Assembly: GCF_900890425.1 (NCBI RefSeq)
Contig: NZ_CAAHFG010000001.1
Coordinates: 3,286,001-3,350,000 of the forward strand
Direction: 5' to 3'
DNA length: 64,000 nucleotides
Source: Pontiella desulfatans
Lineage (GTDB): Bacteria > Verrucomicrobiota > Kiritimatiellia > Kiritimatiellales > Pontiellaceae
Both the position numbers and the translations under genes were made by a program. This document shows, in pieces, positions 8,064-15,798 of this stretch. The notes beneath the pieces were generated by a model. It saw only the letters and a program-made list of their open reading frames with translations, ran no database searches and was not told the origin of the DNA. How positions within the stretch are numbered: position 1 is the first letter of the stretch; every line of letters begins with the position of its first letter.

Positions 8064-11033
8064 TTAAACGCCCAGCAGCGTTTCCTTGAACGGCTTCACA
8101 AGGGCATCCAGCCCAACGTCAACCGCCCCGGCGATTTTGAGCGTTTTCTCTTCCACAACCGTTCCAATCTTCGCGATCGGCAGGCCGGCGAAGAGGGCTT
8201 CGAGTTCGGCGGCCTTTTCGGGCGCAACCGTCACAACAAAGCGGCTGTTGGATTCCGAGAAGAGCGCCGTCGCGGCATCGAGGCCCAAACCAGAGAGATC
8301 GACATCCGCACCGAGCTGCCCGCCGATGGCGGTCAGCGCGAGCGAAACGGCCAGGCCGCCCTTGCTCGGGGTCGTTGCGGATTTCAGCAGGCCGGCATCC
8401 GTGGCCTTGTTCATCGCCGCATAGATTTTGAGCGCCTTGCCGGCATCCACCGCCGGAACGGTTCCGCCATAGTTCATCGGAGCGCCCTGCTCTTCCGCCA
8501 GAAGGCGGTAGTAGGCCGACGCACCGAGTTCATCCTTGGTGTCGCCGATTACATAGATTTCATCCCCGGCATTCTTCAACGGCATGGTGACCGCCTTCTT
8601 CACATCGTCGATCTGACCGATGGAGGAAACGAGTAATGTCGGAGGTATTGATATTTTCTTTCCACCCCGTGTGGAGTCGTTCTTACAGGAGTCCTTACCC
8701 GAGACCGCTGGCGTTTTATACGCAGTTGTTAAATCGTAGAGTGCTTTGTTCGAACGGACCAGCTGCGCCATCTTGTAGGCGCCGTCGGGCGTTTTGTCCG
8801 ACTCGACCGGATCCGGCCAGCAATAGTTGTCGAGAATCGCAATACGGTTCAGATCGCCGCCCACGGCAATGACGCGGCGAACCGCTTCGTCGATCACGGA
8901 GGTGGTCATGTCGTAGGTGTCGATGTCCGAGAACCAGGGATTGATGCCTTCGGCCAGCACCGCGCCGCGATCGTTGTTGTATTCCACACGCATCATGGTG
9001 GCATCGGACGGAACGTCGGCGTTGACGCCGACGTAGGGCTTCACGACGGAGAGGCCTTTGACTTCGCCATCGTAGATGCGGCTCTTGTATTCGCGGGAGC
9101 AAATGTTCAGATCGCCCATCAGCTTGGCGAGGGTGCCGGAATAGTCGGACTGCGCTACAACGGCCGGCGACGGAACTTCGGGCTTTTTCCAAACGCCGGG
9201 CATCACGAGGGTCGGGCAACCGGTTTCGTAGAGGAAATCCATGTCGAGGCTGGCGATAACCTTGCCGTCCTGCTTGACGGTGAAATAGCCGGAATCGTTG
9301 TACTTGCCCATGAAGGCCACTTCGACATCGCGTTGCTTGGCGAGGGCTTCGAACGCTTCGCGCTTTTCGGGTTGGACGGCGAGGGTCATGCGTTCCTGCG
9401 CCTCGGAAACAAGCACTTCCCAAGGCTGGAGGCCTTCATATTTCAGCGGCGCGCCGGCGAGGTCGCATTCGCAACCGCCGGAATATTTGCCCATCTCGCC
9501 GAACGAGCAGGAGATGCCGCCCGCGCCGTTGTCGGTGATGCAGCGGAAGAGCCCGAGGTCGCGCGCCTCGATCAGGAATTCGTAAAGCTTGCGCTGGGTC
9601 AGCGGGTCGCCGATCTGCACGGCCTGCGCCGGCGATTCGGTGCGGAGCTCTTCCGAGGAAAACGTTGCGCCGTGGATGCCGTCCTTGCCGATGCGTCCGC
9701 CGCACATCACTGTCCAGTCGCCCACTTCAATCTCTTTGCGCTCGGACGGGCCGCCGGTGACCTCCACCGGAATCGTGCCCATCGTGCCGCAGTAGACCAG
9801 CGGCTTGCCGAGGAAGCGCTCGTCGAAACATTCGAAGCCACGGCTATAGGGAATGCCGGACTGGTTGCCGCCGTCGATCACACCTTCATGGACGCCGTCG
9901 CGGATGCGGCGCGGATGCATCAGTCCTTCGGGGATTTCCTTGTCGTAGAACGGCGAGCCGAGGCAGTAGCCCCACACATTGGAAACCAGCGCCGCGCCCA
10001 TGCCGGTGCCGAGCGGGTCGCGGTTGACGCCCACGATGCCGGTCATCGAACCGCCGTAGGGATCGAGCGCGGAGGGCGAGTTGTGCGTTTCCACCTTGTA
10101 GACCAGGTGGATGTCTTCGTTGAATTTCACGATGCCCGCGTTGTCGGTGAAAACCGAAACCAGCCAATCGATCGACTCCTCGATCTTCTTGGTGGAGGCC
10201 TTGACGTAGGTTTTGTAGAGCGAGTTGATCGTTTCGGTTTCGCCGGTCTCTTCGTCCTTGTAGTTGACGGTTCCGGCAAAAATCTTGTGCGAGCAGTGCT
10301 CCGACCAGGTCTGGGCGATGCACTCGAGTTCGACATCGGTCGGCCATTCCGGCAGATCCAACTCGGCGCGGTGCGCCTTGACGTCGTCGCGCAGGTAGTG
10401 GTTGCGGATGGTGCGCATCTCTTCGAGCGAGAGCGACAGGATGCCATCGGAAGAAATCTTCATCAGCGCGGCATCGTCGTCCGGCAGCTCAATGGTGTTG
10501 ACCTTGATTTCGGGATGATCGTCGAAGATCGGCGCGGTAATGTCCGGCTCGGCGGCCAGCCACTCCTCTTTGGAGTAGACGGCGATGGTCTGGATGAGGG
10601 TATTGGCCAGAAGGTCTTTGCCCAGATGCTCCACGTCCGCACGGCTAAGGTCGCCGGAGAGAAAATACTGGAGACAGGTGTAGACCTGCTCCTCCCATTC
10701 GAGTTCGCGGCCCACTTCGTCTTTCAGCGCTCCGCGGGCGGTGCGCCCCACGTTGTCGGTCACACCGGGCTTGAACCCAACCTCGAGCATCCAGTCGAAC
10801 GATTCGGGGGCGGGCAGGCGTCCCATCGCGGACTCGGCCACGACCGGATCGGCAAAGGCGTTCTGGATTTCGGCGGCCTTGGCGGCGTCGATATTGGCGA
10901 CCACTTTGTAGACGTCGCGCGTACGGCATTCCGCAATCGCCATTTTGAGGGCCCCCTCCGCCCGATGGATCACGCCACGTCCTCGCGCGTCCGGCACGCC
11001 ATCCTTCAAACCGATTTCAATACGATAAATCAT
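8064..11033 (-). CDS. purL: Phosphoribosylformylglycinamidine synthase, PurS-like plus PurL form
   Basis: The protein has 989 residues. It makes formylglycinamidine ribonucleotide (FGAM) from FGAR with ATP and ammonia in purine synthesis. Two PurS-like units lie in tandem at the N-terminus (IEIGLKDGVPDARG near 5 and LEVGFKPGVTDNVG near 85), as in the N-terminal part of large PurL enzymes. The synthase core follows, with TWSEHCSHKIF, VETHNSPSALDPYGG, GDPLTQRK and ITDNGAGGISCSFGEMGKY. The C-terminal glutaminase domain of the 1300-residue enzymes is absent, so a separate PurQ must supply ammonia. The gene heads the unit with the SNF2 helicase. A fragment of its 3' region lies at 5061-5204. Confidence 0.95.
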   Translation of the reverse strand: MIYRIEIGLKDGVPDARGRGVIHRAEGALKMAIAECRTRDVYKVVANIDAAKAAEIQNAFADPVVAESAMGRLPAPESFDWMLEVGFKPGVTDNVGRTARGALKDEVGRELEWEEQVYTCLQYFLSGDLSRADVEHLGKDLLANTLIQTIAVYSKEEWLAAEPDITAPIFDDHPEIKVNTIELPDDDAALMKISSDGILSLSLEEMRTIRNHYLRDDVKAHRAELDLPEWPTDVELECIAQTWSEHCSHKIFAGTVNYKDEETGETETINSLYKTYVKASTKKIEESIDWLVSVFTDNAGIVKFNEDIHLVYKVETHNSPSALDPYGGSMTGIVGVNRDPLGTGMGAALVSNVWGYCLGSPFYDKEIPEGLMHPRRIRDGVHEGVIDGGNQSGIPYSRGFECFDERFLGKPLVYCGTMGTIPVEVTGGPSERKEIEVGDWTVMCGGRIGKDGIHGATFSSEELRTESPAQAVQIGDPLTQRKLYEFLIEARDLGLFRCITDNGAGGISCSFGEMGKYSGGCECDLAGAPLKYEGLQPWEVLVSEAQERMTLAVQPEKREAFEALAKQRDVEVAFMGKYNDSGYFTVKQDGKVIASLDMDFLYETGCPTLVMPGVWKKPEVPSPAVVAQSDYSGTLAKLMGDLNICSREYKSRIYDGEVKGLSVVKPYVGVNADVPSDATMMRVEYNNDRGAVLAEGINPWFSDIDTYDMTTSVIDEAVRRVIAVGGDLNRIAILDNYCWPDPVESDKTPDGAYKMAQLVRSNKALYDLTTAYKTPAVSGKDSCKNDSTRGGKKISIPPTLLVSSIGQIDDVKKAVTMPLKNAGDEIYVIGDTKDELGASAYYRLLAEEQGAPMNYGGTVPAVDAGKALKIYAAMNKATDAGLLKSATTPSKGGLAVSLALTAIGGQLGADVDLSGLGLDAATALFSESNSRFVVTVAPEKAAELEALFAGLPIAKIGTVVEEKTLKIAGAVDVGLDALVKPFKETLLGV

Positions 11034-11113
11034 GCTTCAACTCCACCCGATTAGGTTCTCTTTCAAGTAAAACGGGGACAATAGCCGTTCGCGCGGGCGG
11101 GTTAAACACAGAA

Positions 11114-11144
11114 ATGAAAAATCCCGCCCCCAACGGACGGGATT
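11114..11144 (-). terminator. Rho-independent terminator of the AIM24-family gene
   Basis: Stem AATCCCG/CGGGATT with a 10-base loop, followed on the minus strand by a T-rich run. It lies between the 11214 stop and the purL start and should end transcription from the upstream gene. Confidence 0.55.
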
Positions 11145-11163
11145 CGCAAACCCAGGCAGTTCC

Positions 11164-11203
11164 CGGACGGAAAAACTGACGGCCGTCAGTTTTTCCGTCC
11201 GGA
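11164..11203. repeat. 40-bp perfect palindrome, copy 1 of the CGGAAAAACT family
   Basis: A perfect palindrome centred between 11183 and 11184, ten bases after the stop of the AIM24-family gene. The arm reads CCGGACGGAAAAACTGACGG. The A5 and T5 tracts around an ACTGACGG stem would allow termination in both directions. It shares CGGAAAAACT and the matching AGTTTTTCCG with the palindrome at 23310-23355, while paired bases elsewhere differ in a compensatory way. Confidence 0.75.
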
Positions 11204-11213
11204 CCGGGGGAGC

Positions 11214-12002
11214 CTAACGGCCACCGAGGAGGTTGCCGACGACGCCAAGCACGGAACCTTCGCCCTGGCGCTCGCCGCCGGCCTGCTGCGGGGCATGCTC
11301 GATGATGCGGTCGGCCAGGCGGGAGAACGGCAGGCTCTGGAGGAAGATGGCACCCGTTCCGCGCAGGGTGGCGAGGAATAGGCCCTCGCCGCCGAAAAAG
11401 GCGGATTTCAGACCAACGCCCTCGATGCTGTATTCGATTCCGGGGGTGAATCCGACGATGCAACCGGTGTCGACCTTGAGCACGCCGTTGTCCAACTCCT
11501 TCCTAACCACCGTTCCGCCGGCATGGAGAAAGGCCATGCCATCGCCCTTCAGACGCTGGAGAATGAAACCTTCGCCGCCAAAGAAACCGGCCCCGAACTT
11601 TTTCGTGAAGGCGATGCCGATCGACGTGCCTTTGGCCGCGCAAAGAAACGCATCCTTTTGGCAGAGGATTTCCCCGCCGCAGTCGGCGAGGTTGAGCGGC
11701 ACGATCTTGCCGGGATAGGGCGCGGCGAACGCGATGCGCTTTTTGCCCTGCCCGACATTCGTGAAGTGCGTCATGAACAGGCTCTCGCCCGTGAGTGCGC
11801 GCTTGCCCGCGCCGAGCAACTTGCCAAACATGCTTTCGTTGGCCTCGGAACCATCGCCCATCTTGGCTTCGAACGAGATTCCATCATCCATCCAGTTCAT
11901 CGCACCGGCTTCGGCCACCACGGTTTCCGCCGGATCGAGCTCCACCTCGACGGTTTGCAGGTCGTCGCCGAGGATTTCGTAGTCTAGTTCATGGCACTTC
12001 AT
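11214..12002 (-). CDS. TIGR00266/AIM24-family protein
   Basis: The protein has 262 residues with no signal peptide. It shows the family pattern: an N-terminal [21 protein letters not shown] stretch, glycine-rich beta segments ([20 protein letters not shown]) and [18 protein letters not shown], giving a double-stranded beta-helix. Bacterial members are of unknown function; the mitochondrial relative Aim24 supports inner-membrane organisation. A GGGAGG site overlaps the stop region of the upstream gene, which ends 12 bases away, so the two are probably cotranscribed. Confidence 0.88.
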   Translation of the reverse strand: MKCHELDYEILGDDLQTVEVELDPAETVVAEAGAMNWMDDGISFEAKMGDGSEANESMFGKLLGAGKRALTGESLFMTHFTNVGQGKKRIAFAAPYPGKIVPLNLADCGGEILCQKDAFLCAAKGTSIGIAFTKKFGAGFFGGEGFILQRLKGDGMAFLHAGGTVVRKELDNGVLKVDTGCIVGFTPGIEYSIEGVGLKSAFFGGEGLFLATLRGTGAIFLQSLPFSRLADRIIEHAPQQAGGERQGEGSVLGVVGNLLGGR

Positions 12003-12014
12003 GGTTGATCCTCC

Positions 12015-13700
12015 CTATTGAACCGGCATGCCCTGCTGTTGCTGCTGCATTTGCTGCATCTGCATCATCATGCCGATCTGGCCGAGTTTGGCGATGAGAT
12101 CGCCGGGAATATTGATGCTCCACATCACGCGGCCATCCTGCCGGAAGCCGGCGGAAGTGATCGGGTCGACTCCTTGCATCAGGGCAATCACCTGTGGAGC
12201 AAATGGCGACTGGGCATCATCCGGCATGAAGGCGGAAATCATTTCCATGTATCGGGCGACATCCCAATCCAGATAGTAGAATCCGCCCTCGGGATATACC
12301 TTGCGAGCCTTGACCGTTGAAACCGTTGCGGCGTTGTCTTTCACCCGGTCGATCACGCCTTCAATCTTGGTTCCGCCCATGGTGTAGAGCATCAGCCCGT
12401 CGAAGATGGCAATGTCGTAGCCCATGTTATCCATCTTCAGGGCCTCCATCTGCTTTTTCTGCTCCGCCATCATTTCCTCCAAAGAAATATCCATTTCGAG
12501 GTGGTGGATCTTGATGCCCTTGTGCTCACGGACGTTTTCCTTGAAGACGAGCTTCATCGGCATCCCCATGCTTTCATAGAGCTTCATGAAAGGTTCCATA
12601 TCCTTGACCATGGATTTGAGCAGGGCCAGCGAGGCGGCTTCGTCGTTGACTTCAAGCAGGTAGTTTACGCTCATGCCGGCATCGGCATCGAAATCGAAGG
12701 TTTCGCATCCGGCACCGGAGTAGAGCTTCATCCACTTGGTCATGATTCCATTGAGTGAGGCGACATCGACCTCCTTGATCTGCATGGTTTTGAACAGGTT
12801 TTCGGTTTCGGCCATGATGAAATCGGACAAAGCCGCCGGGTTCGCCATCATGAAGTCCACCAGCACCATGCCGTCGCCAAACAATCCGGACTGAACCTTG
12901 GGGTTGCCCTTGGGGGCACTCGGGGAATCGACCAGCTTGGCCAGCGCCGTCCCCGCCATTGGAACAAAGGTTTCATTGATTTTCACTGATCCGCCCTGAG
13001 GGGCCAGCACCACCTCGCCGGATTTGCACTGGCTGCTCATCGACAACAGCACCCGCAGCTCGCCTTCGAGGATCTTTGCGGTGGTCGCGGCGGAATTGGT
13101 GGAGGCGCCTGGAGCCTCCATCATGCTGGCGCCCAACAGGGCCGGCATGGATTGCAGGAAACCCTGGATGAGTTCGTTGTTGCGTTCGATGATCGCCGCC
13201 GGCTGGGCCGCGATACGCAGTGTCGGGCTGCGCTTGGCGAGCAACTTCGCCTGCACGCGCCCGGAGAGGCCGGCTCCTTTGGCCACCTGCTCCTCGGATC
13301 CTCCGAGCACCAGCAATCCGTTGGAATACGTTGATGCCATACCCTTTTGGGTGGCGATGCCGGCATAGGCCGCCGACTGGGCTTCCGCCACTTCGATGAC
13401 GGCAAAAATATTGGTGGTGTCGAGTGCGACAATCGCCAGCCCCTTGCCCGGGGCGATGCCGGCAAGCCCCGGATCGCCCAGCTGCATGCCGAGCAGATTC
13501 TTGAGCATCATGCCATTCATCATTGGAGAGCTTTGCGCCGCCACCAAACCGAATTCGTCGATGAAGCCGTGCACGTCCGATACGGTGACCGACAACATGG
13601 CCTCCGGCATTATGGCTGGTTTCTCAATGACCGGTGCCGCCTGCACCGAAACAATCGCGACGCATGCGATCGCCGCCAAACACATCTGTTTAATCTTCAT
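12015..13700 (-). CDS. Secreted or periplasmic protein of unknown function, Met/Gln-rich tail
   Basis: The protein has 561 residues with a signal peptide (MKIKQMCLAAIACVAIVSVQA). The body is an alternating helix-strand protein, notably methionine-rich (PMMNGMMLKNLLGM, MGMPMKLVFKE). It ends in a low-complexity MMQMQQMQQQQQGMPVQ tail. There are no membrane segments after the signal and no catalytic motif. The ATG at 13700 is chosen over an upstream in-frame start because AGGAG lies seven bases before it. It forms a likely two-gene unit with the AIM24-family gene. The Met content could reflect metal binding, but that is speculation. Confidence 0.72.
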   Translation of the reverse strand: MKIKQMCLAAIACVAIVSVQAAPVIEKPAIMPEAMLSVTVSDVHGFIDEFGLVAAQSSPMMNGMMLKNLLGMQLGDPGLAGIAPGKGLAIVALDTTNIFAVIEVAEAQSAAYAGIATQKGMASTYSNGLLVLGGSEEQVAKGAGLSGRVQAKLLAKRSPTLRIAAQPAAIIERNNELIQGFLQSMPALLGASMMEAPGASTNSAATTAKILEGELRVLLSMSSQCKSGEVVLAPQGGSVKINETFVPMAGTALAKLVDSPSAPKGNPKVQSGLFGDGMVLVDFMMANPAALSDFIMAETENLFKTMQIKEVDVASLNGIMTKWMKLYSGAGCETFDFDADAGMSVNYLLEVNDEAASLALLKSMVKDMEPFMKLYESMGMPMKLVFKENVREHKGIKIHHLEMDISLEEMMAEQKKQMEALKMDNMGYDIAIFDGLMLYTMGGTKIEGVIDRVKDNAATVSTVKARKVYPEGGFYYLDWDVARYMEMISAFMPDDAQSPFAPQVIALMQGVDPITSAGFRQDGRVMWSINIPGDLIAKLGQIGMMMQMQQMQQQQQGMPVQ

Positions 13701-13849
13701 GGTTTTCTCCTGGTTGCCGAACATGATTTACAAACCGCGCCCTTGGCACCACTACAAAACAGTCCTCTGTTTGTAAGGCCGGGCAAAGCGCAAACAATGC
13801 CGTGAGTTTTGCACCTAGGCAAAACAAGGGCAAAGCATTTCCGGATGTT

Positions 13850-14533
13850 TTAGAAATTGCTCTCCATCATGGGACGGTAGGTCAGGTCGTGCACCACCAC
13901 GTCGTCCGGCGCAGTGATGCAGTGGACGATCATTTTCGCGGCCGATACGGGGGAGAGGTATTCCGGTCGCTCTTCGGGCCGGAAGTCGGTGTCGGTTCCG
14001 CCTGGATAGACGGCGGTCACCTTCACGTTCTTTTCGCGGCCTTCCTTGATCAGGCACTTGGTGAATCCCATGAAACCATATTTCATGGTGGAATAAATGG
14101 AATAGTTCGGCTGCGAGGTTTTGGCGATGGTGCTGACCACATTCACGATATGTCCGGCCCCGCGGTTGCCCATCTCCTTAAGCGCCTCGCGGCTCAGCAG
14201 CATCGGTGCGCGCAGGTTGACGGCATATTGCAGCTCCCAGTCGTCCAGTCCGATTTCGGACACGGGTGCCTTGACGTGGTTGAGCCCCGCATTGTTGACC
14301 AGCACATCCACCTGTCCCAGGGCGGCCTGCGCCTTGGCATAGATTTCGACCACCTGGGCGGGCTCGGTCAGATCGGCCGTTTCGCCCAGGCATCCGGTTT
14401 CCGATTTCAAGGCCTCCAGCAACGCGGTATCGCGCCCGGTTCCGAACACCGAATACCCAAGCGCCGTCATTTGCCTGACTAGTTCCCTACCAATTCCGCG
14501 CGTCGCGCCCGTCACCAATGCTGTCCGTGCCAT
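13850..14533 (-). CDS. SDR-family NAD(P)-dependent oxidoreductase
   Basis: The protein has 227 residues, a classical short-chain dehydrogenase. The cofactor motif TGATRGIG lies at residues 8-15, NNAG near 82, the catalytic serine in VVSTIAKT, and the active-site YSTMK (YxxxK) near 147. The arginine pair after the glycine-rich loop (GTGRD) hints at NADP. The substrate cannot be read from sequence. AAAGGA precedes the start. A weak hairpin (GTTTTG/CAAAAC, 13806-13825) follows the stop. Confidence 0.92.
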   Translation of the reverse strand: MARTALVTGATRGIGRELVRQMTALGYSVFGTGRDTALLEALKSETGCLGETADLTEPAQVVEIYAKAQAALGQVDVLVNNAGLNHVKAPVSEIGLDDWELQYAVNLRAPMLLSREALKEMGNRGAGHIVNVVSTIAKTSQPNYSIYSTMKYGFMGFTKCLIKEGREKNVKVTAVYPGGTDTDFRPEERPEYLSPVSAAKMIVHCITAPDDVVVHDLTYRPMMESNF

Positions 14534-14583
14534 CTATTTTCCTTTCAACTCGAATTCAATCTATAGGGAATCGACTTTAATGG

Positions 14584-15282
14584 TCATTCCTTCACCTTCA
14601 TAGCCACCGGCAAAGCCGTTTCATCCGGGACTGCCGGAGAGAACGCAAGCACCTTCCGGCCGTCGGCGTTGAACAAGCGAAGCTCTTCGCCAACAATCTT
14701 ATAGGAAGCAGCCTGCTCCAGCGCACCCAGGAATTGCAGCTCCTGATCCATCAGTTTCTGCGGGGCCGCCATCATGTTGCTGGCCGTCTTGCCCATCTTG
14801 ATGGAAGAGCCCGTCAGTACATAGCCGCCCGAAAAACGGTTAACGCCTCCGCTTCCCGTAACCGTGCCATTTTCAAAACGCACAAAAACCTTCGATCTGG
14901 AAATACGGCCAACCAGCTCCCAGGTCGTCCCCTCCAGGGCGATCCCGGCGGGGGTTTTCGAAACCACCTCGATCAGTTCATGGATATATCTGGAGCCATC
15001 GACTGGAACGGTCACGCGCTCGATCACGCGGACGCGCAGCTTGTATTCATAGCCGGACACATAGTCGAAGCCATGGATCGGACTCGAAAACATTTGATAG
15101 TCGGACTCCGGCGACTGCTTCACCATCAGGCAGGTCATCGGCCCAACACCGACGCAATCCGCCATGGCCGGCCCCACATAGAAGGTCTGGGTTTTCCCGA
15201 TCCCCGGACCAAACGTCGAGCACGACGACAGCAAGGCCACCGCGCAACCACCAACCACACCTAGCGCATTCATCCTGTTCAT
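14584..15282 (-). CDS. Lipoprotein with DUF4377-like and META domains
   Basis: The protein has 232 residues with lipobox LLSSC near residue 21, so it is a lipid-anchored envelope protein. The first half (TFYVGPAMADCVGVGP, CLMVKQSPESDYQMF, YEYKLRVRV) matches the DUF4377 pattern; the second (ALEGTTWELVGRI, RFENGTVTGSGGVNRFSGGY) is a META/HslJ-like domain. This combination is common in stress-related lipoproteins. The second in-frame ATG (15282) is chosen because GGAG lies six bases before it; the first ATG is at 15294. Confidence 0.82.
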   Translation of the reverse strand: MNRMNALGVVGGCAVALLSSCSTFGPGIGKTQTFYVGPAMADCVGVGPMTCLMVKQSPESDYQMFSSPIHGFDYVSGYEYKLRVRVIERVTVPVDGSRYIHELIEVVSKTPAGIALEGTTWELVGRISRSKVFVRFENGTVTGSGGVNRFSGGYVLTGSSIKMGKTASNMMAAPQKLMDQELQFLGALEQAASYKIVGEELRLFNADGRKVLAFSPAVPDETALPVAMKVKE

Positions 15283-15451
15283 ACCGGTCTCCATCTTTGG
15301 AAACGGGAAGAATGGGCGCGATGCCCCGATCTTTCAACCGGAGAGTTGCCCAAACTGCCCCCCCCGGAGGCTCGGCCAAGAAAACCCGGCAACAGGCTTG
15401 CATCGCCGCGTACCTTGCATTACAAGGTAGTCAGTGGCGAGGGAACCAACC

Positions 15452-15793
15452 ATGGACTTTTTCGACAATTGGACGGTGCAGGTGCGCAAGGGGTTGCTGG
15501 AACTCTGCATCCTCAATCTATTGCTCGAAGGCGAGCAATATGGCTACGACATCATCCGAAAGGTGCTGGAGGTTCCCGGCTTCGGCATCACCGAAGGCAC
15601 CCTCTATCCCCTGCTCTCGCGCCTCCGCCTGCAAGGGCTTGTGCAGACCCGGCTGGTTGAATCCAGCTCCGGACCGGCCCGAAAATACTACGCCCTCACC
15701 GCCAAGGGCCGTAAAACCGCTTCCATCATGAACGAACATCTTCAGGAAATCCTCAACGGCCTCCGCTCGATGGACGGAACGGATGAAAGGTAA
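15452..15793 (+). CDS. PadR-family transcriptional regulator
   Basis: The protein has 113 residues. The winged-helix core (LLELCILNLLLEGEQYGYDIIRKV, ITEGTLYPLLSRLRLQGLV, ARKYYALTAKGRK) matches the PadR consensus, followed by a C-terminal dimer helix. A GAGGG site precedes the ATG at 15452; the first in-frame ATG (15434) lacks one. The stop lies five bases before the next gene, whose N-terminus looks like a PadR-associated HAAS domain. PadR proteins usually repress their own operon. Confidence 0.92.
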   Translation: MDFFDNWTVQVRKGLLELCILNLLLEGEQYGYDIIRKVLEVPGFGITEGTLYPLLSRLRLQGLVQTRLVESSSGPARKYYALTAKGRKTASIMNEHLQEILNGLRSMDGTDER

Positions 15794-15798
15794 GCCCC

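Noticed and set aside
9333-11054. 573-codon plus-strand frame opposite purL
   Set aside because: Antisense shadow; purL is unmistakable on the other strand.
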